Virus record (IMG/VR): IMGVR_UViG_3300042691_006394
Location: 1 to 40,529 of that record
Origin: a virus
Reading direction: 5' to 3' (one strand)
Length of the DNA stretch: 40,529 nucleotides
This document shows, piece after piece, positions 6,777 through 16,500 of this stretch. Made by a program: the position numbers and the translations under genes. Below the pieces are notes generated by a model. That model had not been told where the DNA came from. It ran no database searches and was given only the letters and a program-made list of their open reading frames with translations. The first letter of the stretch is position 1; the number at the start of each line of letters is the position of its first letter.

Positions 6777-7011
6777 TCTCAACGACTTAGATGATCGCCT
6801 TGCGCACATGCGTTGCGTGAAATCTCTTGACTTGGCACTGGCTCTTTGGGAGATAATACATAACGCCAAGAAAGGTATGCAAATAAAGATCGAGAAAGCT
6901 TTGGATGAGGATAAGAACTTCACACCATACGACTCTCTCGATCTGATCTACGACAGGATCTATGACATACTGAGCGAACACGGAATCGTCATAGACGATC
7001 TAGTCATTTAA
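6754..7011 (+). CDS. Hypothetical protein, 85 residues, last rightward early gene
   Basis: The acidic helical product starts MKGVLEFDLNDLDDRLAHMR. A small phage family with an FDLDDxDDR...HMRC..S start and an ALWEI segment, as here, is remembered from Bacteroidota phages. The 3' end overlaps the 3' end of the leftward gene at 7004 by eight bases, so transcription converges here. The function is unknown. Confidence 0.68.
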   Translation: MKGVLEFDLNDLDDRLAHMRCVKSLDLALALWEIIHNAKKGMQIKIEKALDEDKNFTPYDSLDLIYDRIYDILSEHGIVIDDLVI

Positions 7012-7318
7012 CCCTCCAGACACGGAGTGTATCAGGACCAGTTCTTCTAACTGTAAACTTAGCAGCCTTGTTATTCTTTTTAACATAGCTTACACAGGCA
7101 GCACTGGCTCTGGATACTGCCCTTCTAATCTCGGTCTTTGAAGACTTCATTTCGAAGGACTCTCCCGCTGCCATCTCAGAGAATGGATACCTCAGGCTTG
7201 CGCCTATAGACCTGAATCCAGACATTGGTATGTCTTTCTGGATAATAAAAACATCGCCCGACTCAACACGTACTGACCTTCCAACTGGAAGTTTGGTGGT
7301 GGTTTTTTTGATTGCCAT
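7004..7318 (-). CDS. Small basic hypothetical protein, 104 residues
   Basis: The product is basic (N-terminus MAIKKTTTKLPVGRSVRVES) with a C-terminal half rich in Ala, Lys and Arg (TEIRRAVSRASAACVSYVKK, then FTVRRTGPDTLRVWRVK). The layout, a beta strand pair followed by helix and strands, recalls small phage proteins of unknown function, possibly nucleic-acid binding. It is transcribed leftward from the same intergenic region as the HxlR-type gene, so the two may share control. Its stop overlaps the stop of the last early gene. Confidence 0.66.
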   Translation of the reverse strand: MAIKKTTTKLPVGRSVRVESGDVFIIQKDIPMSGFRSIGASLRYPFSEMAAGESFEMKSSKTEIRRAVSRASAACVSYVKKNNKAAKFTVRRTGPDTLRVWRVK

Positions 7319-7338
7319 AGCTAATTGTTATGTACCAA

Positions 7339-7400
7339 ATATCTATAATAGAGAGATATCCGAGCGGCTATGGACATTGTTTAGGTTAGTTTAATCTAAC
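7339..7400. promoter_or_regulatory. Candidate operator region between divergent genes
   Basis: The 164-base space between the leftward gene (starting 7318) and the HxlR-type gene holds two inverted repeats. One is ATATCT at 7339-7344 with AGATAT at 7354-7359 (nine-base spacer). The other is GTTAG at 7385-7389 with CTAAC at 7396-7400 (six-base spacer). Such palindromes suit dimeric winged-helix regulators like HxlR. No clear promoter box was found. The role is inferred from position only. Confidence 0.4.
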
Positions 7401-7482
7401 TTGTTTTTAGTTTCTGTATACAATAAGGACGCATGTTTGGTTAATTTCTGGCATCAGAAAGATCGATCCAAAAATACTAGAG

Positions 7483-7743
7483 TTGCAAAGGAAGAAGATA
7501 GGCGGCAAATGGAAACCTATTATCCTGATGATACTGAGAGATAAGCCTGCCAGATTTAACAAGATTAAGCAGCTTATGCCGGGTGTCAGTGGTAATATGC
7601 TGACCAAAAGTCTAAAGGAACTTGAAAGGGACGGCCTGATTAGGAAAGTAGATGGCGAACACGTTGTCTATTGCTTGACCGATAGAGCTGTCAAGATAGT
7701 AGATCTTCTGCTGCAGATAAAGCTACTTGTCGAGAATCTTTGA
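7483..7743 (+). CDS. HxlR-family winged-helix transcriptional regulator
   Basis: The 86-residue product matches the core of HxlR regulators: the IGGKWKPIILMILRDKPARF helix pair, the recognition segment MPGVSGNMLTKSLKELERDG, and the wing with HVVYCLTDRA. HxlR proteins usually bind as dimers near divergent promoters. The only start close to the domain is TTG at 7483. The frame stays open upstream to 7411 without ATG, and the nearest ATG (7433) is out of frame. It therefore lacks most of the usual 15-20 residue N-terminal extension with its conserved Cys-Pro, or uses an unusual start. Its 3' end overlaps the leftward lysis-side gene by 21 bases. It is the only rightward gene after 7011. Confidence 0.78.
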   Translation: MQRKKIGGKWKPIILMILRDKPARFNKIKQLMPGVSGNMLTKSLKELERDGLIRKVDGEHVVYCLTDRAVKIVDLLLQIKLLVENL

Positions 7744-7989
7744 TCCCTCTACATAGCTCTTCCACTCCTCCAGATCATCTATCCTTTGCTCCTGCTCCTC
7801 AAGCCAGTCTTTCTTCCTATCGTCCTTGTCTTGTATCTGTTGCAGCTTTATAGATGTATCTTTCTTTAGCTCCTCAATCTCTGCCCTCATTAATCTAAAC
7901 TCAGACAGGACTCCCCCAGCTACAAACGAAACGGTCAGTACACCAACGATGACTGACCAGTTCTCTGATAGGAACTTTTTACTTTCCAT
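7723..7989 (-). CDS. Membrane-anchored coiled-coil protein (spanin- or holin-accessory-like)
   Basis: This 88-residue protein has one N-terminal membrane segment (ENWSVIVGVLTVSFVAGGVL) followed by a charged coiled coil (RLMRAEIEELKKD, then DDRKKDWLEEQEQRIDDLEE). This is the topology of inner-membrane spanins and of small accessory lysis proteins. It is the last gene of the leftward late/lysis arm, overlapping its upstream neighbour by 11 bases. The exact role is inferred from topology and location. Confidence 0.6.
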   Translation of the reverse strand: MESKKFLSENWSVIVGVLTVSFVAGGVLSEFRLMRAEIEELKKDTSIKLQQIQDKDDRKKDWLEEQEQRIDDLEEWKSYVEGSKILDK

Positions 7990-8176
7990 TCTCCAGAGAT
8001 TTCACCCTGCGTTCTACCCTCTTGATCCTGACGAGCATACTAGAGTCAGCCTTCATAAAGGTACTGTCGATCGATCTGATCTCAGGCTGGATTGGTTCGG
8101 GGGTGCGAGTGTACATGTAGATAGTAAATCCCAATAGACAGATAGCACCTATTACTGCAATGATTCTATTTGCCAT
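7979..8176 (-). CDS. Small single-pass membrane protein
   Basis: The product starts MANRIIAVIGAICLLGFTIY, a signal-anchor helix, and continues with a Pro-rich then basic helical stretch (RIKRVERRVKSLENGK). ATG at 8176 is preferred over the upstream in-frame GTG at 8182. It lies between two other membrane proteins in the lysis cassette. It could be an i-spanin-like or lysis accessory protein. No family is recognised. Confidence 0.55.
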   Translation of the reverse strand: MANRIIAVIGAICLLGFTIYMYTRTPEPIQPEIRSIDSTFMKADSSMLVRIKRVERRVKSLENGK

Positions 8177-8351
8177 CGTCACCAGTTATTTTCTTGATTG
8201 ATGTGGCCATTGCGCCAAAGAGTACAGATACAAATGCAATCAGCAGCTCCCTATTAGACTGCGGCATTTCCTTTTCCATGAGCATAAAGAAGATGACTAT
8301 GGCGATCGCCATAACCAACAGAGATCCGATGAAGCTAGTTATATTATTCAT
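8166..8351 (-). CDS. Putative holin-like protein, two membrane segments
   Basis: The 61-residue product has two predicted membrane helices (SFIGSLLVMAIAIVIFFMLM and ELLIAFVSVLFGAMATSI) separated by a short charged turn, with a charged C-terminus (KKITGDDGK). This is the class II holin layout. It lies directly downstream of the M15 peptidase gene, overlapping it by eight bases. Holin function is inferred from topology and neighbourhood. A second holin-like gene lies at 9836-10075. Confidence 0.62.
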   Translation of the reverse strand: MNNITSFIGSLLVMAIAIVIFFMLMEKEMPQSNRELLIAFVSVLFGAMATSIKKITGDDGK

Positions 8352-8811
8352 ATGGGGTGTATACAGTTTTACCGTTCACCCTCTTAGCTTTAAGAATTTG
8401 TTTGCGTTGTTTGCCTGAAGACTCATAGGATACATGAACCCAGTCTGGGTTGTTATCACTCCCGAACTCCCAGATAAGCTGGTCAAATGCCAAGTTATCT
8501 TTAATATGATTGAACACATCAGCGTTGCTCACTCCGTTTGGAGATCCGTCCATGTCGATGTCGATGGCTTCCCCCGAACAGTGCTGACTTGTGGCGGAAC
8601 CACCGATTGCTGAGTTTAACTCTTTGCTCCTGTATCCTGATGAGATGTGTATTGGGCATCTGAAGTGATTACGGATTGGTTCAAATACTTTCTCCGCCAA
8701 TAGTTTGAAGTTGGCAATGTGCTCTGGGGTTGGCATATTGCTGATGCCATTCCTCTTTGCTGATTCACTGCGTACTACTTCTGATAAGTCTAAGTGTTCT
8801 GATAGTTTCAT
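8344..8811 (-). CDS. Peptidase M15-type peptidoglycan hydrolase
   Basis: This 155-residue protein matches M15A D-Ala-D-Ala peptidase-like endolysins. It has ISSGYRSKELN (about residues 56-66), the zinc motif SQHCSGEAIDID (H77, D84) and the third ligand in WVHVSY (H126). It would cleave stem-peptide cross-links in the host wall. The size is typical for small phage or endolysin M15 domains. It starts inside the stop of the 38-residue basic gene (ATGA overlap) and is followed by a holin-like gene. It is one of three wall hydrolases in this cassette. Confidence 0.88.
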   Translation of the reverse strand: MKLSEHLDLSEVVRSESAKRNGISNMPTPEHIANFKLLAEKVFEPIRNHFRCPIHISSGYRSKELNSAIGGSATSQHCSGEAIDIDMDGSPNGVSNADVFNHIKDNLAFDQLIWEFGSDNNPDWVHVSYESSGKQRKQILKAKRVNGKTVYTPYE

Positions 8812-8924
8812 CCTTGCCCTCTGTATTTAGAAATCTTTTTATCTTTTGGACCCCTTCTTTTCTGGGCCTTACCTCTCCTTCTCTTTCCGAAGGTTACCTT
8901 TACTGACTCAGTTCCCTTCCGCAT
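8808..8924 (-). CDS. 38-residue very basic protein
   Basis: ATG at 8924 (minus strand) opens a frame of 38 codons, ending at TGA 8808-8810, overlapping the end of the CHAP-like gene by 17 bases and the M15 start by four (ATGA). The product starts MRKGTESVKVTFGKRRRGKA and ends KISKYRGQG, with about one third Lys/Arg. I recall similar tiny basic proteins ending in a YRGQG-like tip in Bacteroidota phages. It may bind nucleic acid or charged surfaces. The tight overlaps on both sides support it being translated. Confidence 0.6.
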   Translation of the reverse strand: MRKGTESVKVTFGKRRRGKAQKRRGPKDKKISKYRGQG

Positions 8925-9846
8925 ATAATTCGTTTATTACTGCTTTGACATATTCTTTATTCTTTGCAAAATGCAGGGCATTCTTTAAAACCTTTTCCTT
9001 AGGTTGCTTATTCTTTAGTCCGCCAAATATTACGGCAAACGTGTCCTGACTTTCCCCATCCAATCCACTCTGCCTAATAGACCCAAGCTCGTTTCTTAAT
9101 ATGTTAGCCTGCTCTATATACTTAGAGTTCTCCTCACCAGCTGCAGCTCTTGCAGCCTCTGGTGTTAGCCTGTAGAATCTGTTCATCGTACTAACCCTGC
9201 CCCTTTGGTTGGCATTGGTTCCTCTAGCATCTACCACTTCTGACTCGCCTTTACCTTCATTAAACAAACCGTAGTTATTAAAAGTCTCGTATCTCCCACC
9301 ACCCTTGTCGCCTGTCACAAACTCAAGATGATATGGGTTCATGGCGCCAGTATCATTAGCCTCAAAGTACTGCACCAAATCACCGGGCATAGGCTTCTCG
9401 TCTGGCTTCAATTCAGTATACCCAGACTTACTTAGCTGTGCCGCAAACAGTGGGTTATACTGAGGTATCTTCCTCCCCTTCTCATCTGTTGCCAGACCAG
9501 TGTGCAGAGTTCCAGCCATCTTATCAAAGCTCACTCCGGCATTAGCAGCTATTGTACAAACACCAGCAGCACAGGTATTCTGATTTAGAGGGTCGCCTAT
9601 AACAGGGATTCCACCAGCCTTACCTTTCTTACTTCTCTCTCTAGCTTCTGCTACCATCTTGTTTGAAACAAAACTTCTTGGATCTGCGGCCATAGTAATA
9701 TCAGCACCCTTAGACTTTGCCTTATCTACAATAGAGTTGAACTCATCCGCCTTGCTCATGTACTGTCTCATTTTAGCGACAGCACTGGCAACAGATTTTG
9801 GTTCTGGTGTGGGCGGACTTAATGTTTCTGTGTATCTACTTGCCAT
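8908..9846 (-). CDS. CHAP/NlpC-P60-like peptidoglycan hydrolase
   Basis: The 312-residue protein has a central papain-like hydrolase region with a plausible Cys-His-Asn triad: Cys92 (or Cys97) in NTCAAGVCTIAANAGV, His173 in PYHLEFVTG and Asn190 in the FNNYG segment. A PMPGDLVQYF strand (about 153-161) is typical of CHAP/NlpC domains. An Ala/Lys-rich helical N-terminus (about 1-75) and a helical C-terminus flank it. It could be an endolysin or a virion-associated wall hydrolase. It sits downstream of a holin-like gene and upstream of the small basic and M15 genes. The catalytic assignment is from motif reading only. Confidence 0.72.
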   Translation of the reverse strand: MASRYTETLSPPTPEPKSVASAVAKMRQYMSKADEFNSIVDKAKSKGADITMAADPRSFVSNKMVAEARERSKKGKAGGIPVIGDPLNQNTCAAGVCTIAANAGVSFDKMAGTLHTGLATDEKGRKIPQYNPLFAAQLSKSGYTELKPDEKPMPGDLVQYFEANDTGAMNPYHLEFVTGDKGGGRYETFNNYGLFNEGKGESEVVDARGTNANQRGRVSTMNRFYRLTPEAARAAAGEENSKYIEQANILRNELGSIRQSGLDGESQDTFAVIFGGLKNKQPKEKVLKNALHFAKNKEYVKAVINELYAEGN

Positions 9847-10075
9847 TGATTATCTTAGTTATCTTCTCTCCTGCAGATATGATGAATGCCCCCAAGACAA
9901 TAGTCTCGAAGGATGTATATATTCTCTCATTGATAGCGAGGTCTTTACCAAAAGCTCCGGTAGCTACGTCAACAAATGAGTAAACTACCATCACGAAGAA
10001 TGCCCATACTCCAATGACATTCTTCTCATTGATTGAATTACTGTCATTGAATAGGTCTGAAAAGAACTTTCTCAT
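9836..10075 (-). CDS. Holin-like protein, two membrane segments
   Basis: The 79-residue product has a charged N-terminus (MRKFFSDLFNDSNSINEKN), two hydrophobic segments (VIGVWAFFVMVVYSFVDVAT and ETIVLGAFIISAGEKI) and a basic end. I recall this layout and the NEKNVIG..AF..MV pattern in small holin-like proteins of Bacteroidota phages. It lies between the GH24 lysozyme and the CHAP-like hydrolase, the expected place for a holin. Function is inferred from topology, pattern and context. Confidence 0.7.
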   Translation of the reverse strand: MRKFFSDLFNDSNSINEKNVIGVWAFFVMVVYSFVDVATGAFGKDLAINERIYTSFETIVLGAFIISAGEKITKIINGK

Positions 10076-10092
10076 TGCAAAAATATTTAAGG

Positions 10093-10542
10093 TTAATTAT
10101 TAAGCTTAGTAAAATACAGGGTGGATTCTGCGTTCCTTCTCTTGACAAGTCCAGTCAGTATCTTGCCATTGGCTCTGGTCCACTTCTTAAACTCGTCTGC
10201 AATAGTTGGATCGTCTGGGTTGGCATTAACTTTCTTCAGAAGCGTAGATGACTTAAGGTTGTTTACACCGCAGTTGTATGCGAAGCTTACCAGCGCTGAC
10301 ATTTGATTTTCATTTAACTTGCTGGTTACTAGGCGATTAACACTATCTTCAAATTTATCCAGTATAAACTCTAGCAACTTGACTGCACGATCGACAGTGA
10401 TCTTATCTCCCATCTTTACTTTAGTTCCATCTTCATAGAAGGTATTGCCGTAGCCAATAGTTTCCTTATTTGAGCTGCACCGATAAGCCTCAAGCCTGAG
10501 ACCTTCGAAAGATTTCACCAGATCTGTTCCTGCCTTGTTCAT
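10093..10542 (-). CDS. GH24 T4-type lysozyme (endolysin)
   Basis: This 149-residue muramidase matches the T4/P21 lysozyme family. The catalytic triad E-x8-(D/C)-x5-T is present as Glu13 (KSFEGLRLEAY), Cys22 and Thr28 (TIGYG); Cys in the middle position is a known variant. ALVSFAYNCGV and a C-terminal LVKRRNAES segment are also conserved. It cuts the MurNAc-GlcNAc backbone of peptidoglycan at lysis. It has no signal peptide, so it would depend on a holin. It overlaps the 3' end of the giant polyvalent gene by four bases (ATGA). Confidence 0.92.
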   Translation of the reverse strand: MNKAGTDLVKSFEGLRLEAYRCSSNKETIGYGNTFYEDGTKVKMGDKITVDRAVKLLEFILDKFEDSVNRLVTSKLNENQMSALVSFAYNCGVNNLKSSTLLKKVNANPDDPTIADEFKKWTRANGKILTGLVKRRNAESTLYFTKLNN

Positions 10543-13500
10543 TTGAATCCGTATTTCTCAAGTATCTGTACATATGCTATAGACCTAGCAGTCTCAAGTG
10601 CAGCATCAAACATAGACTCACTTATCATCCTATCATCCTCTTTGATACCATCCATAAATTCTTGGATCATCTTCTTGGATTCCTGACCAGCAAGCTTCCT
10701 ATACTCATAATATTCCTGATCATTCATTGGCCTCTCGGTACCATCCTCCATTATGATGTTCATCTTCTTAGGCACTCCAACAAAGAACTTGTTCTCGTTA
10801 AGCCACTTGATCATCTTGTCTCCTTCAGGATTTGAAACAGGAGTCAATCTCTCTGTAGTGTTATACTTAACCTCCTCGCCAAACACATCAATGATTGGCC
10901 TGATGCGATCGTTAAACATTGGAAGGTCTCTGTATATAACCTCCATGAAAGTTTTAGCATCACGCTGTGGATCGCCAGTAACAAGCTCACTATATAATCT
11001 ACCAGTCTGCTGTGCGAGATTGGATACAGCTACAGACTTAACCTGCTGTGCAACATACTTCTCCATTCTTTGAGACATCTTTGAGTCTGGGGCATACTTC
11101 CCACGACCAGCCTGAACGTCAAACATTCCAAAGAAATCTTGGAGTCCAGACAGCAAGGACTTGTCATACATATTCAAGAAGAAACCGTATGCATATAGCG
11201 GAAGCTGCGTGTTATCATCAAAGCTGTACTTCTTGGCGTCTCTTATATGACCAACGCCAGCAAGAATACCTGCGATTGGCCAGTCTTTATACGATATCTT
11301 AGTACCGTCTTTGAGTGTTATGGTATACGGCCTCCATTTGCCTTTCTGAAGTTCATATCTTTTCTGAATATCAGTAGATCCGCCAGCAGTAATTTCAAAC
11401 CAATCATCGTCATCCTCACCAACCTTGCTTGCAAGAATCGACAGAGCTGTCATCCCAATAGCAAACTTGTTGAACATGTCGATACGCTCTTCTGTGGTAA
11501 GCTTATTAGATCTATCATTAAATGGATTCCTTAATCCAGTAGCAGCCTTTATCAATCCAAAAGGACTATAATTAAGAGAGTTCTCTGTAAGGTTAGCAAC
11601 GATCCTAGCGAATGGGACTACCATCTTAATGGCTGGGAACTTCTGTTGCAACGCAACAGTTGCATCAAACAGTGGTTTAGTCCAACCCTCTGGATCGTAG
11701 TTCATTGTGATCCTCTTACCAATAGCATCAGCCTCGGCTGTTCCTTTTCTACCCTGTGCAACTATCTCAATTACCCTTCTCTTGTGCTGCAAAGTACCCG
11801 GCTTAAACCCTTCGGCAGTAGCCTGACTTCTGGCGTTGGATATATTCTCCTTTGTGTTGCCAAGCATTTGATTGGCCTTCTTGAAATTATTTCCAGCAGG
11901 AGTGCCAGCAGCTTCAGCATAGGCTAGCATGTTAGCAATAGCTTCTTGGTTAGCCGTAGAGAACAGTGCGTCAGTAGCGGCAAGCATTCTACCTACATAC
12001 TTCCATGCGCCAAAGTTTAATGGTGGTATCTTATCCAGAACCTGACCTTTCTTACCTAGCCACTTACTCCAAGTGAAATACTCTAGTGGACTCTCAGAGA
12101 AGTATTTGTCTGACTCTTTAGACCTAACGCCAGACTTCATGATGTCTGCCGCTGTTATAGCTCCTTTGGCAACCCCCGAACCGAATCCTTTTACGCCAGC
12201 AATCATAGACATAGGAGAACCATTCAACATGGCAATCCTGAAGGCTACCGCTGGTAATTCGAACGCAGTATTAAATATGTTGGCAAAGAAGTTGGTTGAC
12301 TGTGTTGTAACACCAGACAGGATCTTTGCATACCACAAGGCTTGCAATACGTCCATTGGTTTCATTGGCGCAATGCCAGCCAAGTAGTGAGACAGCTTAA
12401 TAATTGCCTTGTCTTTTGGTAAACCTTCGCTTGCATTGTTAACATCCTTCAACATACCAACGATCTCTCCCTTCTGCACCTCACTAATATTCTCAACTCC
12501 CTTCTTCTTAAGTTCTCTAAGTATCTTTGGCAGGAAGAACTCAACTGCATTAGGATCTTTCTTAAATGCTATGAATGCCTGAACCGCCTGACCTAAGTCT
12601 GTAGCTTTCTTTGCGAACTCATTGTATATGGCAGCTTGCTTATCGGCCAGAGCTTCCTTGATTGCAGGATCTGTCTCTGCTGACATCTGAGTGCCAAGTC
12701 TTTTAGCTACCTCTGCAGCCATCCAAACCTTGGAAACTTCTGGAATATCTGGATTGCCTAGAACATAGTCAGCAGCATCCACTATATTGAGTCCATCCAA
12801 GAACTCGTTGACAGCCTCTGATGTCTGCTTGTTGGGACGCTGGAAATATGTAACAGCATCGTCTTGAATCTTAGCCTGAGTCTCGGGATCGAGATCACCA
12901 AACTTAGATGACAAAGCCCTGTTCCTTTCTTTGCCTTTACCCGGAGCACGAAGGTCTTCTTCTGAACGGTTTCCTACCGAAGCCTGTATCCTGTTATCTG
13001 TAGTGCTGAATGCGCCAGAGTTATCTGTTGCGGATTTGATTTGACCCATATCTAATACGACATACTGGCTAGTGTATTTCATACCAAGCATGCCCTTATC
13101 TATGATACCATCAGCCGCATTTTCTTCAAGTGATTGAAACTCTTTTTGTGATATTCTATCAGCACCATACTTCCACTTTGACCATATGTTTTTTGGTAGT
13201 GGATTTCTTATATTTAGATAAGCATCAAAAACCTTAGACTTATCTCTATAGTCTTTGCTTGAAGATTTTGTGTAGGACTTTGCTCTGCTTTGACTAGAAG
13301 TAAAATATAGTCCATAGTCTCCTGTATATGTATCCTTACCTCTGTCTTCAGGATTTAATGTTCCTCCATGATAAACAACCAACGGCTCTCCATTCTCATC
13401 GACAACCTTAGATGCATTGGCAGGATCATTCTCCCAATCGCCAAACCAATTCTTAAACTCAGGCGTTCTTACCTGTTCGTATTGTTTGTCATTAAGGTTG

Positions 13501-16500
13501 GATGGTTTGCCGTTAGGTGCGAGGTTGCGGTTGCCTACAGAGGCTTGCGCTCTTGATTTTTTACTGAGCTCTGCTGCTCCGCCTTTGAGTTGTCTGATTT
13601 TACCGAGGACTTCTTGATCATTTCTGCCAACTGTTTCGCCAGCAAGGGAATCTCCGACTCTTGTACCTCCGGAAGTATTTGCTCGTCTGCCTGATACGGC
13701 TTGATTAATTTCTTCATCTGTTACTCCTAATTTTTTAGCAAGTTTCTTTGCTGCGTTAAAATAATCTGGTGCAGAATCTTCAGTATATCCTTCGGAAGCA
13801 TCTTCAAAAGACTCTCCCTCTTTGAAGGATTCATACAGTATCTTTTCTGGATACCACATTACAGCTTGAAGATCTGCCATTGTGATATCAACACCGTTCT
13901 CTTCGCTTAACCTTCTCTGCACATCAGAGAATACATCCCTGATAAACTTCCTTTCCTCTCCGCTAGATGGCGCTTCCTTCTCTCCCCTCAACAGTTTAGC
14001 CAGACCATTACCAGCCTTACGAAGCTCATCTGTTTTCTGATTCGAAGATAATAAATTTCTTACATCTTTTTTAGCAGAAGCTTTCTCAATTGCATTTGCA
14101 ATGTCCGATACAGACCTGCCAGATACAGAACCAATTACGGACTTTAATATCTTAGAAGCCTCTTTGTCAGACTTTATATCTTGTATTGAAGATGCTATTC
14201 TCTTTTTACCGTTAGATATCAGATCCTTATCACGTTCAATCAAAGTCCCAGTAAGGCGGCCCCATGTACGCATGAACCAGCGGTCCATAGTAAGCTGCCC
14301 AAACTCACCCCACAGATTCATATAGAATCCATTTCCAATCTTTGGGCCAAGTATTACAGCTCCATAGACATCCTCATTAGCCAACTCTCCACTAACTAGA
14401 TCACCCAACTTTCCATCAGGCTTACGATACTTGAGATCGCCAGCACGATGCTTAGATGTCAAGAACTGATTTATCTCAGCCATCGTTACGCCATTATCTA
14501 ATAGGCCATTAATAAGCTTAAGTGACTTTTTAATACCAACCTGTTGAGCACCAAAGTCTCCGTTTGGATCAAACCTTTTTGTATCCTTAAATATCTGATA
14601 CTGCTTCTCAGCAAGCTCAAAGTTCTTGTCTACTTTATTACCATTTGACATCACAGCCAGAGGTAAAATGAATGCTCCCCTAGCTTCCTGATCTGTCTCT
14701 ATCTCCGGATGTATAGCACTAATTGCAGCAAGAGCAGACTGTGTCTTTTCATCATACCATCCTATAGCTTCTGGGTGGGCAGATATAGCATTAGCAGCCT
14801 CTTTTGTTAATACATCAGAAAGATACTTTTTGGTACTATCGTTATAAACAGTTGGGTCAAATCCCTTACCATACTTCTTTTTAAGTTCCGGGATAAAACT
14901 TTTAAGCTTAGCCTGAACAGCGTCTTTAAAATCAACTTTGTTTGCAAAGCTTGATTGGTTTGCAAAGTTCTTAATATTCTCAAAGAATACTGGATTCTCA
15001 TCATTGCTTATCCTAGATTGTTCAGTCGATGCTTCAAATCTTTTTACATTACTTTCACCAACAACTTCAGCGATATCTCTACCAGTCTTCAACGCATCAG
15101 CAACTTGGCTGACAGTCTTTTTGAATGCTGCAAGATCTGTGTCGTTTAGGATAGGGTCAATGCCAAAAAATTTAGCAATACTGTTCACAAAATCAATAAG
15201 CTTCTGGCGCAATCCAGTATCCAGCTTGGATACATCAATTAATCCAGAGTTAATTCTACCTATTGTTTCTACAATAGCTTCGTCATTCTGAACCTCTGCG
15301 GCCTCTTCTTCAGAAACCTCACGTCCATACATTTGAGATAACTTCTCTCTTGAGTAGTTTTCTTTGGCCCAGTCAAGAGCACCGAATACTCCGTCATTGG
15401 TTTTAGCTGCTCCATTAAGCCCCCGAACTACCGCATCGTACAACTTCTTGTCGGTGTTCCTTATGATGTTCATCACAGGATGTGCAGCCTCGTGCCACAC
15501 AACCAGTCCAGCCTCGATGTCGTTAGCAAGCTTAGACTTGTCTATGATAATTGTTCCATCTGCTGCAATAAAAAGACCTTGATTACCCCTAGCAGCCCTA
15601 GCCCCTTCAGTATCAGTTGCTGAGTCAACAATCTTAAACTTAATGCCAGCCCTCTTCAAAGCCCTTGAAGCCATATCAATTGACTCTGCCAAAGTTCTGG
15701 TCACCACATCTGTACCTTTGCCAAATACATTTGGCATCCTATTATTGGCCAATGCATTTGCAATCTCTCTGAACTGCCTGTTATTAAACTTGGTTGGGTT
15801 GTCGCCAGTAGATCCAGTCTTTATGTTTTCATTGGTGTCAAGATCGTAGATAGATTCTTGGCCAGCCATTCCTGCAAACTTCACAGCAACATCTCTGTTC
15901 TCTTTTGGAGTAATAATATTAAGATCTATGGAAACACGGTTGCTGCCGGGAAACTTATACAGACCAATCTTAAACTGGTTGCCCTCAATCTTGTCACGAT
16001 TATCCTCTACAAACTGATCTACCATCTCTGGCGTGATCTCTTCTGTAGTGGTATTAATTGAAGCTGCAGGTACTACAAGGCCACCTCCAGTATATACACT
16101 ACCATCGATGTTCATTGTAACTCCAGCCTCTCCTTCACTATTCTTAATCTGATCTATGTTCTGTGATACCTTGTCTTTATCAACTCTCGTTAAAGAATAA
16201 GAATCCTCTATATTAGAGAACTCTTCTGGTAATAAAGCCATCTTCTGGTCAGCGAAAGGTCTCTGTGCCGGAGGAACATATCCTTCGTCACCCTTCTTCT
16301 TCATTGTACCATCAGGATTACGGAATGACTTGTTGAAGTTTACCCAAGAGTTTTGGCCCCTTGTCTCTGTGGTCATTGCTCTTCTGGCTAATGGAGAATA
16401 CATCCTTGCATGTACATTCCATGCATTCTCTTCTCCGATGGCGCCAAATGAATTACCTAACCTTGTATGGCCAAAATAGTCATGAACAAACCTGAAGATA

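Noticed and set aside
13535-13717. 60-codon frame inside the giant gene on the same strand
   Set aside because: Its Lys/Glu/Ser-rich product is a frame shadow of the giant protein next to the transferase module. No sign of an independent start.
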